A DNA stretch of 64,000 nt from Gynuella sunshinyii YC6258. GTDB taxonomy: Bacteria > Pseudomonadota > Gammaproteobacteria > Pseudomonadales > Natronospirillaceae. Below are positions 1 to 11,800 of this stretch, one piece after another (positions within the stretch are counted from its first letter, which is position 1; every line of letters begins with the position of its first letter). A program made the translations under genes and the position numbers. Location of the stretch: assembly GCF_000940805.1 (NCBI RefSeq), contig NZ_CP007142.1, forward strand, positions 3,138,593 to 3,202,592, read 5' to 3'. The notes beneath the pieces are model-generated. The model was not told where the DNA came from. It saw nothing but the letters and a program-made list of their open reading frames with translations, and made no database searches.

Positions 1-1
1 C

Positions 2-2479
2 TTGCAGAAGCTGGCGACCCATTTGCTGGCGCAGTACCCGACCGCGTGTGCTGCGGCGTTGTCCGGATCGGTGCCGGTGACAGCCACCACAGCCATGACC
101 GCACCCCGCAAGGCTCCCGCTTATCGCCGTCGGCAGATCAGAACAGTGTCTGTGCCCGCTGCGACCACGGCAGACAAAGCCGTGGCGGTCATCGGTGTCA
201 GTGGGCGGTTTCCGGGGTCTGAAGATCTGCGCGCTTTCTGGCAGCATTTGCAGGCCAATGATGACCTGATCACTGAGGTGCCGGCCAGCCGCTGGCGCTG
301 GCAGGATTATGATGGTGACCCCATTGAGCAGCCGGGCAAAACCCGGGTCAAAAGCGCCGGTTTCATGGCCGATGCCGACCGGTTTGACGCCGCGTTTTTC
401 GGTATCTCCCCACGCGAGGCCATCAGTCTTGACCCGCAGTTGCGGCTGATGCTGGAAACGGTCTGGGCCACCATTGAAGATGCCGGATATGGGCCTTCGT
501 CACTGGCCGGCAGTCAGACCGGTGTGTATATCGGTGTTTCAACCTCGGACTATAAAGATGAATGGCTGCGGCTGGCCGGTCAGGGTTTCGGGGCCTCTGA
601 GGGGGTCGGTGAACCGCCGCTGGTCAGTCATTTTGTCATCGCCAACCGGATTTCCTACATTCTCGATCTGCAAGGTCCGAGCGAGCCGATTGATACCGCC
701 TGCTCCTCCTCACTGGTGGCCATCCACAGAGCCGTGGATGCCATTGGTAACGGCCGCTGCACTCAGGCACTGGTCGGTGGCGTCAATGTCATCGGTGGTC
801 CCGGCATTACCATCGGTGCCAGCCGGGCCGGAATGCTGAGTGATGATGGTCGCTGCAAAACCTTTGATGCCAGCGCCGACGGCTATGGCCGGGGTGAAGG
901 CGTTGGCGCGCTGATGCTGAAGTCACTGACGCAGGCCAGGGCCGATGGTGATCACATTGAATGCGTGATCCGGGCCAGTGCCGAAAATCACGGTGGCCGG
1001 GCCAATTCACCCACCTCACCCAATCCAACGGCGCAGCAGGCATTGCTGGTCAGCGCCTATGGTCAGGCCGGCATCGATCCGCGCACCGTGGGTTACATCG
1101 AAGCGCACGGCACCGGTACCGAACTGGGTGATCCGATTGAAGTCAACGCGCTGCGGGCCGCCTTTGACGAGCTGTATCAGACTCATCAGCTGACGGTTAC
1201 CAACACTCACTGTGGTCTGGGATCGGTCAAGGCCAATATCGGTCATCTGGAAGCGGCGGCCGGCATCGCCGGCATGATCAAAGTCATTTTGATGCTCAGA
1301 CACCGGCAGATTCCCGGCAATCCCAATCTGAAGCAGGAAAATCCCTATCTGCAATTACAGGGTTCGCCATTTTATCTGGTGCGGGAGACTCATCGCTGGC
1401 CGGCACCGGTGGATGCCCAGGGGCGTGAACTGCCCCGGCGCGCCGGCGTCAGCAGTTTCGGTATTGGTGGTTCCAACGCCCATATCGTGGTGGAGGAGTA
1501 TCACGCTGCGCAGTCCACTGCTCCGGATTCGCCACAACCTCAGGCTATCGTCCTGTCCGCCAGAACCGCGCCGGCACTGAAAGCCGCTGCGGCGCGGCTG
1601 CGGGACTTCCTGCAGCATCCGGACCCGTCATTGCCGACCCTGGCTGCGCTGGCCTGGACCTTACAGCACGGTCGCGATGCCATGGCCTGGCGGCTGGGCT
1701 TTATGGCGGCCTCCGTGGCGGAAGCCAGTGCCGTGCTTGAGCAGTTTATGGCCGTGGAAAACCCGGCGGACTCGTCTGCCTGGTGCTATGGCCACTGTGG
1801 TCGTCAGACCGATGCGGCTGTCGCACAAACCGCACCGGCTCCGTTACCGGAACAACTGCAACAGTGGGTACAGGGCGCAGCAGCTGACTGGTCCCGGTGG
1901 CAGGTCGGACAGCCGGTGCCAGGGCGGGTGAGTCTGCCGAGCTATCCGTTTGAGCGGAAGCGTTTCTGGTTTGCTCAGCCGGCTGCTGTGGCGGTGACTG
2001 AAGCGGAAACACAAGCTGTTCCCGTGCCCGTTGTTGAGCCCGCCAGACCTGAAGCCGACCAGGCCGCAGTAGCCGCCATATCCCACCACGGTGAGCAAAC
2101 AGACGCTGCCATCGAGGCATTTGTGATGGAGAGTCTGGCCGCCATGCTGATGATCGATATCGAGGAGATCGAACCCCACACTCCGTTCACTGAGCTGGGG
2201 CTGGACTCGGTGATCGGGGTTGAGTGGATCCATCAGCTGAACCGTCAATACGGCCTGAAGATGCCGGCGACCAAGGTCTATGACCAGCCCACTGTGACCG
2301 CGATGGTCAGCTTTATTCGTCATCAGGTGCTGCCTGAACAACAACCTATCAAATCCGCTCAGAAGTTCTCGATTGAAGAGATTCTGCAGCAAGTCAGTAA
2401 CAAGCAGTTGGACATTGAACGCGCTGATCAATTGATCAGACAGCTCGAAGAGCAGACTGCTGTTGGAGAATTAATATGA
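2..2479 (+). CDS. trans-AT polyketide synthase, C-terminal part (KS-ACP), 5' truncated
   Basis: The gene runs in from outside the window; frame 2 is open from the first base, so residues here count from base 2. Residues 1-15 look like the tail of a preceding ACP. A ketosynthase spans about residues 60-500 with the full triad: Cys234 in DTACSSSL, His369 in EAHGTGTE and His415 in NIGH. The usual post-KS linker follows and ends in a YPFERKRFW motif near 650. An ACP sits at about 700-785 with phosphopantetheine Ser736 in LGLDSVIGVEW; Trp at Ser+6 is the flag of beta-branching carriers. There is no AT, KR or DH, so the beta-keto group should survive. The last 40 residues are helical and resemble a C-terminal docking element of the four-helix-bundle class. 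The stop overlaps the next start (ATGA). Confidence 0.93.
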   Translation: MQKLATHLLAQYPTACAAALSGSVPVTATTAMTAPRKAPAYRRRQIRTVSVPAATTADKAVAVIGVSGRFPGSEDLRAFWQHLQANDDLITEVPASRWRWQDYDGDPIEQPGKTRVKSAGFMADADRFDAAFFGISPREAISLDPQLRLMLETVWATIEDAGYGPSSLAGSQTGVYIGVSTSDYKDEWLRLAGQGFGASEGVGEPPLVSHFVIANRISYILDLQGPSEPIDTACSSSLVAIHRAVDAIGNGRCTQALVGGVNVIGGPGITIGASRAGMLSDDGRCKTFDASADGYGRGEGVGALMLKSLTQARADGDHIECVIRASAENHGGRANSPTSPNPTAQQALLVSAYGQAGIDPRTVGYIEAHGTGTELGDPIEVNALRAAFDELYQTHQLTVTNTHCGLGSVKANIGHLEAAAGIAGMIKVILMLRHRQIPGNPNLKQENPYLQLQGSPFYLVRETHRWPAPVDAQGRELPRRAGVSSFGIGGSNAHIVVEEYHAAQSTAPDSPQPQAIVLSARTAPALKAAAARLRDFLQHPDPSLPTLAALAWTLQHGRDAMAWRLGFMAASVAEASAVLEQFMAVENPADSSAWCYGHCGRQTDAAVAQTAPAPLPEQLQQWVQGAAADWSRWQVGQPVPGRVSLPSYPFERKRFWFAQPAAVAVTEAETQAVPVPVVEPARPEADQAAVAAISHHGEQTDAAIEAFVMESLAAMLMIDIEEIEPHTPFTELGLDSVIGVEWIHQLNRQYGLKMPATKVYDQPTVTAMVSFIRHQVLPEQQPIKSAQKFSIEEILQQVSNKQLDIERADQLIRQLEEQTAVGELI

Positions 2480-2880
2480 ATCGGAGTGGTATTTTACAGG
2501 CCCTGCAGGATGGTGATATTACCCTGGAGGAGGCCCGTCGAATGCTCGCCAGGCCGCCACAGACTGAAGTGGCCACGTCTGCTTCCCTGGTCCCATCTGC
2601 TGCCCCGGCATTTGCGGGTTCGCTGCAAGCGCTGTTGATCGACAGTCTGGCGGCCGCTTTATACATGGAACCACAGGATATTGATCCGGATGTGCCGTTT
2701 ACCGAGCTGGGGCTGGACTCCATCATCGGCGTCGAATGGGTCAGTGAACTGAACCGCCGACTGGGCGTGCGAATAACCGCCACCAAAGTGTATGACTATC
2801 CGACTCTGGCGGAGTTTTCGGCCTATCTGCAACCGCTGCTGTCGGCGGACCGTGTTGCCGCGATAACTCCGGTGCCGGCA
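2476..2880 (+). other. N-terminal docking helices and ACP1 of the megasynthase
   Basis: The first 26 residues have the pattern ILQ-x-L-x-x-GDITLEEAR, which resembles the helical tail of the upstream protein (IEEILQQVSNKQLDIERA). This is the look of paired four-helix-bundle docking domains in trans-AT PKSs. ACP1 follows immediately, with Ser82 in LGLDSIIGVEW and the beta-branching Trp at Ser+6. The upstream KS module therefore has tandem flagged ACPs, one on each side of the protein boundary. The docking class is inferred from pattern only. Confidence 0.75.
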
Positions 2881-5800
2881 GAACCGCATGAGTCGGTCAC
2901 TGCCGCGCAATTGCCCCAGCGGCGCAATGATGACCACGGCATTGCCATTATCGGTAATGCCGGTCGTTACCCCGGTGCCGCCAATCTGGCGGAGTTCTGG
3001 GATAACCTGGCCAACGGACGCGATTCCATTGTTGAAATACCGGCGCAGCGCTGGAACTGGGCGGATTATTACGATCAGGATCGCAAAAAGCCCGGCCGGA
3101 TATACTGCAAATGGCTTGGTGCACTGACCGATATCGATCAGTTCGATCCGGCTTTTTTCATGATCTCACCGGCCGAAGCCGAGACCATGGATCCGCAGTA
3201 CCGGATCTTTCTGGAGCAGGCCTATCTGGCCTTTGAGGACGCCGGCTATAGCCCTCAATCCCTGAGTCAGCAGAAATGCGGTGTGTACATGGGGGTGATG
3301 AACAGCGAATACGTGCATTTGCTGTCGGCCAGTCAGTCCAGCGCCCTGAATACCGGCAACAGTTTTTCCATGGCGGCGGCCCGCATCTCTTATTTTCTGA
3401 ACCTGAAAGGGCCGGCCATTCCCGTTGATACGGCCTGTTCGTCATCACTGGTTTCGACCCATCTGGCCTGTCAGGCACTTCGAAATAATGAAATCGATAT
3501 GGCGCTGGTGGGCGGCGTTACCTTGTATCTGACGCCTGCGTCTTATATCGGCATGTGTTCGGCGGGCATGTTGTCACCCGAGGGACAGTGCAAGAGTTTT
3601 GATGACCGCGCCAATGGCTTTGTACCCGGCGAAGGCGCCGGGGCCGTGGTGTTGAAAAGACTGCCCGATGCCCGTCGCGATGGTGACCATGTGCTGGGGG
3701 TTATCATTGCCTCCGGCATCAATCAGGATGGCCGCACCAATGGCATTACTGCCCCCAGTGCCCAGGCTCAGGCAGAGCTGGAGCGCGATGTCTACCGTCG
3801 TTTTAACATTGATCCGGCCAGCATTGATTATGTCGAAGCCCATGGTACCGGCACCCGGTTGGGCGATCCGATTGAACTGGAAGCGCTGAACACGGTCTTC
3901 CGAGAGCATACTGATCGTCGCCACTTCTGTGCGCTTGGGGCCGTCAAGAGCAATATCGGCCACACTTCGGCCGCGTCCGGCATGGCAGGTATTCATAAAG
4001 TGCTGTTGTCCATGGGCCATCAGCAGTTGCCGCCAACTCTGCATGTGCAGAAAGCCAATGAACATTGTGAGTTCGAGGACTCGCCGTTTTATCTCAATAC
4101 CACCTTGATTCCCTGGCGACCCGATCCCGCTCGGCCACGCCGGGCGGCGGTGAGTTCTTTTGGTTTCAGCGGCACCAATGCTCATGTGGTGCTTGAAGAG
4201 TTTCTTGAGATCCCGGCAGAGGTTCAACCGATGTTGCCGGTCATGCTGGTGTTATCCGCCCGAACCGACGAACAACTCAGGCAGGTGGTCAGCCAGCTGC
4301 TGGATTATGTGGTGGGGCTCGAATCCTGCAACCAGGCCGATCTGGCGGCCATTGCCTATACCCTGCAAGTGGGGCGCGATGGCCTGGAAGTACGTCTCGC
4401 CGCCACCGTGAGCGACCGCGAGCAGCTGTGCCGGCTGCTGCAAGGCTATCTGAACGGCGGGACCGTGACCGGAATGCATTGCGGCCGGGTAAAACGCCGC
4501 AAGGGCAAACTGGATTTTTTCAGCGCCGGGAGCGGAGATGCCGATGTGCTGGCGCGGCTGATTCAAACCGCCCGGGCCGGACAGATGCCGGAGCGCGAGT
4601 CGTGTGAGCAGTTGTTGTCGTTGTGGGTCAATGGGTTGTCATTCGACTGGCAGCAGCTGTATCACGGCCAGCGACCGATTCGCCGGCAGTTACCCGGTTA
4701 TCCGTTCAGCCGTGAATCCTATTGGGTGCAAAGCGCTGACGCTGGCAAAACCGCCAGCGCAGTGGCCATTCCTGCTGCTGCAGAACCCGTCGGCAGTACA
4801 GCAGCGCCGGCACCAGTGAGCCTGGCAAAACCCAGGCTATCGCTGAATACCCCGGCCGGGCATGCGCCGGCTGCCGGCAGGTCATTGTCAAAACCGCTGA
4901 CCCGTTTGCAGGCACCCGTAGCGGTGCCTCTATCGGAGCACGAATCTGAACCATCGCTGGAACTTTCCGCCGGGGTGGCAACGCTTCGGCTTGATGGAGT
5001 GATCACCGGGCCGCAGCTGAGTGCGGTGCTGGCCCGGATGAATGCGATGCCGGAAGTGCGCGTTCTGCTGTTGCGGCTGACGCCGGCGGCAGAGATCAAG
5101 CTGTCAGCGGATGAGCTTCAGGCTGGGTTACAGAACTGCCCGCTGCCGGTCATGGCAGTACTGCCAAGGTCTGCGGCGGAAGGTTTCAAGCCGGTGACCG
5201 CCGCCTGCGATCTGACCATTCTCTGCGATGATCAGCCCTTCACCAACGATGTGCCTGAGCCAGCGATGGCAAGCGCCAGGGCGATTGCCCGGGCTCCGCG
5301 TCTGGCACTGGAAGTTCTGAAACAACATTGGCGCAACCCGGTGCTGTCGGCTGCCGAACAGCAGCGGCTGGCGTCGCTGCGTGCCGAGATCTACCGCCAC
5401 TGTCAGGCGACCGTGGCTGCGGATCAGCGCACCATGCCTCAGGGGCAGGCGATAGCTTTGCGCAGTCAGGTGGTGCAGCTGACAAGCCATGATGATGGCG
5501 TGGCCGTGCTGACGATGTGCGAGCGCAGCCGCCAGAACGGCTTTACCCCGGCTCTGAATGAAGGGCTGATCGAAGCCTTTGCCTGGGTTCAGCAACAGCA
5601 GCACCTCAAAGTGGTGGTGCTGACCGGGTACGATCAGTATTTCGCCACCGGCGGCACGCTGGAGGCATTGCAGGCCATCCAACAGGGACAGGCGCAGTTT
5701 ACCGATGCCGGGGTGATAGACCTGCCACTGCGTTGTGACATACCGGTCATTGCCGCGATGCAGGGCCATGCCATTGGTGCCGGCTGGGCCATGGGAATGT

Positions 5801-8800
5801 GTTGTGATCTGGCGGTCTACAGCCGTGAAAGCGTCTACCACAGTCCGTATCTGTCCTATGGCTTTACCCCGGGTGCCGGTTCCACCCTGATGCTGCCGGC
5901 GCGACTGGGCCGGCAGTTGGGGCAGGAAGTGCTCTGGACCGCCCGGGAATATAAAGGCAGTACCCTTGAGCAGCGGAACATCAGTGACCCGGTGGTGTGG
6001 CGCAATGAAGTATTGCCACTGGCGTTGCAGCTGGCCGCGCAGCTGGCCCGGCAGTCCCGTAGAACCCTGATTGAACAGAAAGCCGACGCCACATCCGTGC
6101 TGCGTGATCGTTTGGCCGGTATTTATGACGCTGAGCTGGCCATGCATGCGCGGACGTTTGTGGATAACACCGAAGTGGCCCGCCGTATCGAACAGCAGTT
6201 TCATCACGCGCCAGTGGTGGTGACCGAAGCACCATTACCGTCGGCATCGGCATCGGATGATGCCCATCAGAGTCTGGCAACGGTCGTGGATATTATGCGT
6301 GACAGTCTGGCTGCCGAGCTGCACATGCCACTGAGTCAGATCAGCAATGACGTGGCGTTTGTGGAGATGGGGATGGACTCCATCAACAGTGTGACCTGGG
6401 TACGGGCGTTAAATCAGCGTTTCAATATCGATATTGAAGCCGCTGAGGTTTATAACCATCCGACCATCGATGATTTTGCCCGTTTCATTCTGGCGCAGAA
6501 TCCTGTGCTTGGTTCAGTAGCTCCCGGGTCAGCAATGCCCGGTTCGGATGCGCTCGAAACGCAATCGCCTTCCTTGGAGACATCCGTTGATTCTCATGCG
6601 ACGGTATCCGTTACGCTACCGGAAATCGTCCAGCCGAAAGTGCTGGAGCCGCTCAGACCGAAAGCTCCGCAGCGCACGGTCGAAAGCTCCGATATAGCGG
6701 TGATCGGTATGTCGGGCCAGTTTCCAAAAGCCCGCAATGTCCAGCAGTACTGGGACAACCTGATCAACGGACGCGACTGCATCAGTGAGATTCCGGCAGA
6801 CCGCTGGTCGCTGGCGGCTTATTACGACGAACAACCGGAGACCGAGGGCAAAAGCTACAGCAAGTGGATGGGCGCACTGGAAGATGTCGCCTGTTTCGAC
6901 CCGCTGTTTTTCAATATTTCGCCGCTGGAAGCCGAAGCCATGGACCCGCAGCAGCGACTGTTTCTGATGGCCTGCTGGCATTGTCTGGAAGATGCCGGAT
7001 ACAACCCGGCGGCCATGTCGGGTCAGAGCTGTGGTGTTTTTGTGGGCTGTGGCAGCGGTGACTACGGCATGGGAGAACAGCGCGGTGAGCTGGATGTGTC
7101 AGCGTTTACCGGCAACTCCATGTCGATTCTGGCGGCCCGCATTGCCTATCTGATCAACCTGAAAGGCCCTTGCATCTCTCTTGATACCGCCTGTTCCTCC
7201 TCCATGGTCGCCATTGCCACTGCCTGCGACAACCTGACCCTGGGCAATTGTGATACTGCCCTGGCCGGCGGAGTCAGTGTGCTGGCCGGTCCGGTTTTAC
7301 ACATTCTCACCAGTCAGGCCGGCATGCTGTCGCCGGCAGGGCGCTGTTTTACCTTTGATCAGCGTGCCAACGGTTTTGTGCCGGGTGAAGGGGTGGGTGT
7401 GCTGATGCTTAAACGGCTTGACCAGGCCGTAGCCGATGGTGACTCGGTGTATGGTGTCATTCGTGGCTGGGGCGTCAATCAGGATGGCAAAACCAACGGC
7501 ATTACCGCGCCCAGCGGTGAGGCGCAGCAGCAACTGGAGCAGCAGGTTTACCAGCGCTTCGGCGTCAATCCGGACAGCATCCAGTATGTGGAAACCCACG
7601 GTACCGGTACCCGGCTGGGAGATCCGATTGAAATCGGCGGCCTGAAAGCATCATTCCGCCGTTTTACCCACCGCGAGCATTACTGTGCGCTGGGATCGGT
7701 CAAAAGCAATATTGGCCATCTGCTCGCCGCCTCCGGGGTGGCGTCAGTGATCAAAGTGCTGTTGAGCTTTCAGCATCGCCAGCTGGCACCCAGCATTCAT
7801 TTCAAGACACTGAATGAACACATCGATCTCACTCAGTCGCCCTTTTACATCAATACCGAAGCCCGTGACTGGCCGGTTGAGGACGGCAAGCCCAGGCGGG
7901 CGGCGGTCAGCAGTTTCGGCTTCAGCGGCACCAATGCGCACATGGTGCTGGAAGAATATCCGTTGGTTCAGACAGCCAATCATTCGGGGCCGGTGCTGAT
8001 CGTGCTGTCCGCACGCAACAGCCGGCAGTTACAGGAGGTTGTCAGTCTGCTGCATGATGCGGTAGTCGCCCGGATGAACGCCGGTGGCCTCGATCTGACC
8101 GCCCTCGCGTATACCTTGCAGACCGGCCGTCAGGCCATGGCTGAACGACTGGCATTTGGTGCTGAATCAGCAACCGGGTTGCAGGCGACACTGCGGTCCA
8201 TTATGGATACCGGTGTCGATACAGCCGGTGAGCATATCGTCCGTAGTCGTGCGGCCCGTCAGCTGGAACGCAACATGACCGCAGACGTCGCTGAGGCGCT
8301 GGCACGCTGGCGAAACAGTAGCACTGACCACTCGGTGCTGAGCCTTTGGGCTCAGGGGTATGAGGTCGACTGGGCTCAGCTCTATGGCGATCATCCGCCC
8401 GGAAAAATCAGTTTGCCGGGTTATCCGTTTGCCCGTGAGCGTTACTGGAAACAAAGTTATCAGCTTGATGATCATCGGCCCCAGGTGCAGTTGTATCGAC
8501 CGGTCTGGCGACCCGAAGCGGCAGCGCTTCAGACAGCTGCGGATGAGACGACCAGGCATGTCATTGTAACCGCCGGTCTGCCAGCCGCGACAACCGCAGA
8601 CATTGCCGCGGCGTTTCCCGCTGCGCAGTGCCGTTCATTCAGTCTGCCTGCTGATGGCAGCGAGCCTTTTGCTGTCTGGGCGGAGCAACTGCTGGAGGTG
8701 TTTCAGGCTGCTCTGGCAGCGCCTCAACGTTCCGGCATGCTGATTCAAATGTTGTTACCGGAAGGCCAGTCTGCGGCTGGATTCGCCGCCATGATGAAAA

Positions 8801-11800
8801 CCCTGCAACTGGAGTATCCAGCGGTGTGCGGGCAGGTGATCGAGGTTGCCGATCATGCCTCCGCCGTAGCGTTGTCAGAGGAAAACCGGTACCACCGCCA
8901 GAGCGGGCATATCAGCTATCGTCAGGGGCAACGCTGTGTCCCGGACTGGCAGTTGATCAACGCTGTCGACAGTGCCGGTGATTGCCGTTGGAAGGAGCAG
9001 GGAGTGTATCTGATCACCGGTGGCATGGGCGCGCTGGGGCTGATATTTGCGCGTGAGGCGGTTGCCCGTACCAGCCGCTGTACTCTGATTCTGACCGGGC
9101 GCTCAGCGCTGACTCCGGTGCAACAGCGGCAGTGCGACGAGCTGACCCGCTCCGGTGCGGTGGTGATCTACAAAATCCTGGATGTGACAGACAGGCCGGC
9201 AGTGTTTGATCTGATAGCCGGGATCACCCGCGATCATGGCGGTCTGGATGGCATTCTGCATGCTGCCGGTGTGCATCAGGACGGCTTTATTCGTGACAAA
9301 TCGGCGCAGTCGTTGCGACAGGTGCTGGCTGCCAAGGTTGCCGGCACGATCAACCTCGATGAGGCCAGTCGTGATCTGCCACTGGCATTTTTTGTCATGT
9401 TTTCGTCGATTGCCGCTGTGACCGGAAACGTCGGGCAGGTGGATTACGCCGCCGCCAATGGCTTTATGGATGCCTATGCCAGCCGCCGTAACGATTGGCG
9501 ACAACATGGCCGGCGACAGGGCAAAAGTCTGAGTATCAACTGGTCTCTGTGGCAGGATGGCGGCATGCAGATTGATGCCGAGACGCTGGCGACCTTGCAG
9601 GATAGCGGGGTGGAAGCAATCGGCATGAAGGACGGACTGGCGGCGTTTTACCAGGCTCTGGAGGTGGACAGCACCCAGGTGATGGTGACCGCAAGCCAGA
9701 CCTTGAAGACTACCGATCATTCACGTTCAGAACCGGTCTCCACAGTTGAAATTGCCGCTGCGGAACCGGCCATGATTCCGGCGATTGATAGGCCGGTCGA
9801 TATGCAAACAGTGCAGTCACGCACGGTGCAGCAGTTAAAAACCCTGCTGGGCGATGCTCTGAAGCTGTCACCAGCGCGTATCGATGCTGATGCCCCGCTG
9901 GAAAATTATGGCATCGATTCACTGCTGATCACTCGCTTGAATCGCGCATTGACCAAGGTTTTTTCCGGTTTGCCGAAAACTTTGTGGTTTGAGGTTCAGA
10001 GCCTGAATGAACTGGCCGCCTATCTGCTCCAGCATTGCCAGGCCGAGTGCCTGGAATGGACCGCGACGGAAACGGTTGTGGCGCCGTATCAGAGCCCACA
10101 GCCTTCCCGCCCGGCCATCAATGGCGCGGTGAAGTCCTCTCCGGTTATCACCGCAACAGCTGATACCAGCCTGGAACCGATTGCCATCATTGGCCTCACC
10201 GGACGTTATCCGCAGGCCGATACCCTGGATCAATTCTGGCAAAACCTGCGCGATGGCCGTGACTGCATCAGCGAGATTCCAGCGGAACGCTGGTCCCTGG
10301 AGGGGTTTTTCCATCCGACCCCGGCCGTTGCCATTGCCAATGGTCAGAGCTACTGCAAATGGGGCGGTTTTGTGAACGGCTTTGCCGAGTTCGACGCCCG
10401 GTTTTTTAATCTGTCAGCTCCGGCGGTGCTGGCCATGGACCCGCAGGAAAGACTGTTTGTGCAATCCTGCTGGGAACTGCTGGAAACCGCCGGCTATACC
10501 CGGGAGGCTCTGTCCAGCCGGTTTGACAGTCGGGTCGGAGTATTCGCCGGTATCACCAAAACCGGTTTTGAACACTATCGCCGGCACTGGCAAACGGAAG
10601 GGGTGGTGCCGTATACCTCCTTTGGTTCCGTGGCCAACCGGGTGTCCTATCTGCTGAATCTCAAAGGTCCGAGCATGCCGGTGGATACCATGTGCTCATC
10701 GTCGCTGACGGCGATTCATGAGGCCTGTGAGCATCTTCGCCGTGGCAGTTGCAGGATGGCGATTGCCGGAGGGGTGAATCTGTATCTGCATCCTTCGTCC
10801 TACGTCAATCTGTCGGCCCAGCACATGTTGTCGAAAACGGGTCGATGCCGCAGTTTTGGTGCCGATGCCGATGGTTTTGTACCGGGTGAAGGAGTGGGCA
10901 CGGTATTATTGAAACCCTTGTCGCAGGCGCAGCGCGATGGTGATCTGATTCATGCGCTCATTCGTGCCAGTGGTATTAACCATGGCGGTAAGACCAACGG
11001 CTTTACCGTGCCAAATCCCAATGCCCAGGCCGAGCTGATCCGCGAAACCCTGTCCGTTGCCGGCATTGATCCGCGCACAGTGAGTTATATCGAAGCCCAT
11101 GGCACCGGGACTGAGCTGGGTGATCCGGTGGAAGTCAGAGGTCTGGTGCAGGGTTTTGGTCTGGACCGGGATGCCGATACCGGCTTCTGCGCTCTGGGAT
11201 CGGTCAAATCCAACATGGGTCATCTGGAGGCCGCAGCCGGGATAGCCGGGCTGACCAAAATTGTGCTGCAAATGCAGCATGGCCAGATAGTTCCCAGTCT
11301 GCATGCGCAATCCCTGAACCAGAATATTGATTTTGCCGTCACGCCGTTCAAGGTGTCACAGGCGCTGACTGACTGGCCCCGGCCGGTGTTGAGCCGCGAC
11401 GGAGAGACGCGTGAATATCCGCGTATTGCCGGTCTGTCGTCGTTCGGGGCTGGGGGTTCCAATGCCCATGTGATTGTCGAGGAGTATGTTCCGGCAACAG
11501 TTGCGACCGCTAATGCTCCCCGGCATCAGACCGTTGCCTTTGTGTTATCGGCCCGTAACGAACAGCGTCTGCTGGCCTATGTGCAGCAGTTTGAACGGTT
11601 TTTACAGACCGCTTCACCGGATCTGACTGCTCTGGCCTGTACCCTGCAAACCGGCCGCGAAGCGATGGAATATCGCATCGGCTGCGTGGTCGATTCGGTG
11701 GCTCAGTTACAGCAGCGGTTAGCGGCTTTCAGCAATGATCCGGGCGCTGCCGAAGGGTGGCATCGGACCCGGACGCGCTCAGATGATGACATCAACCTGT

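Noticed and set aside
5128-6207. Long antisense frames in the PKS (also 15175-16335)
   Set aside because: They mirror GC-rich PKS coding sequence, carry no recognisable domain and lack ribosome sites.
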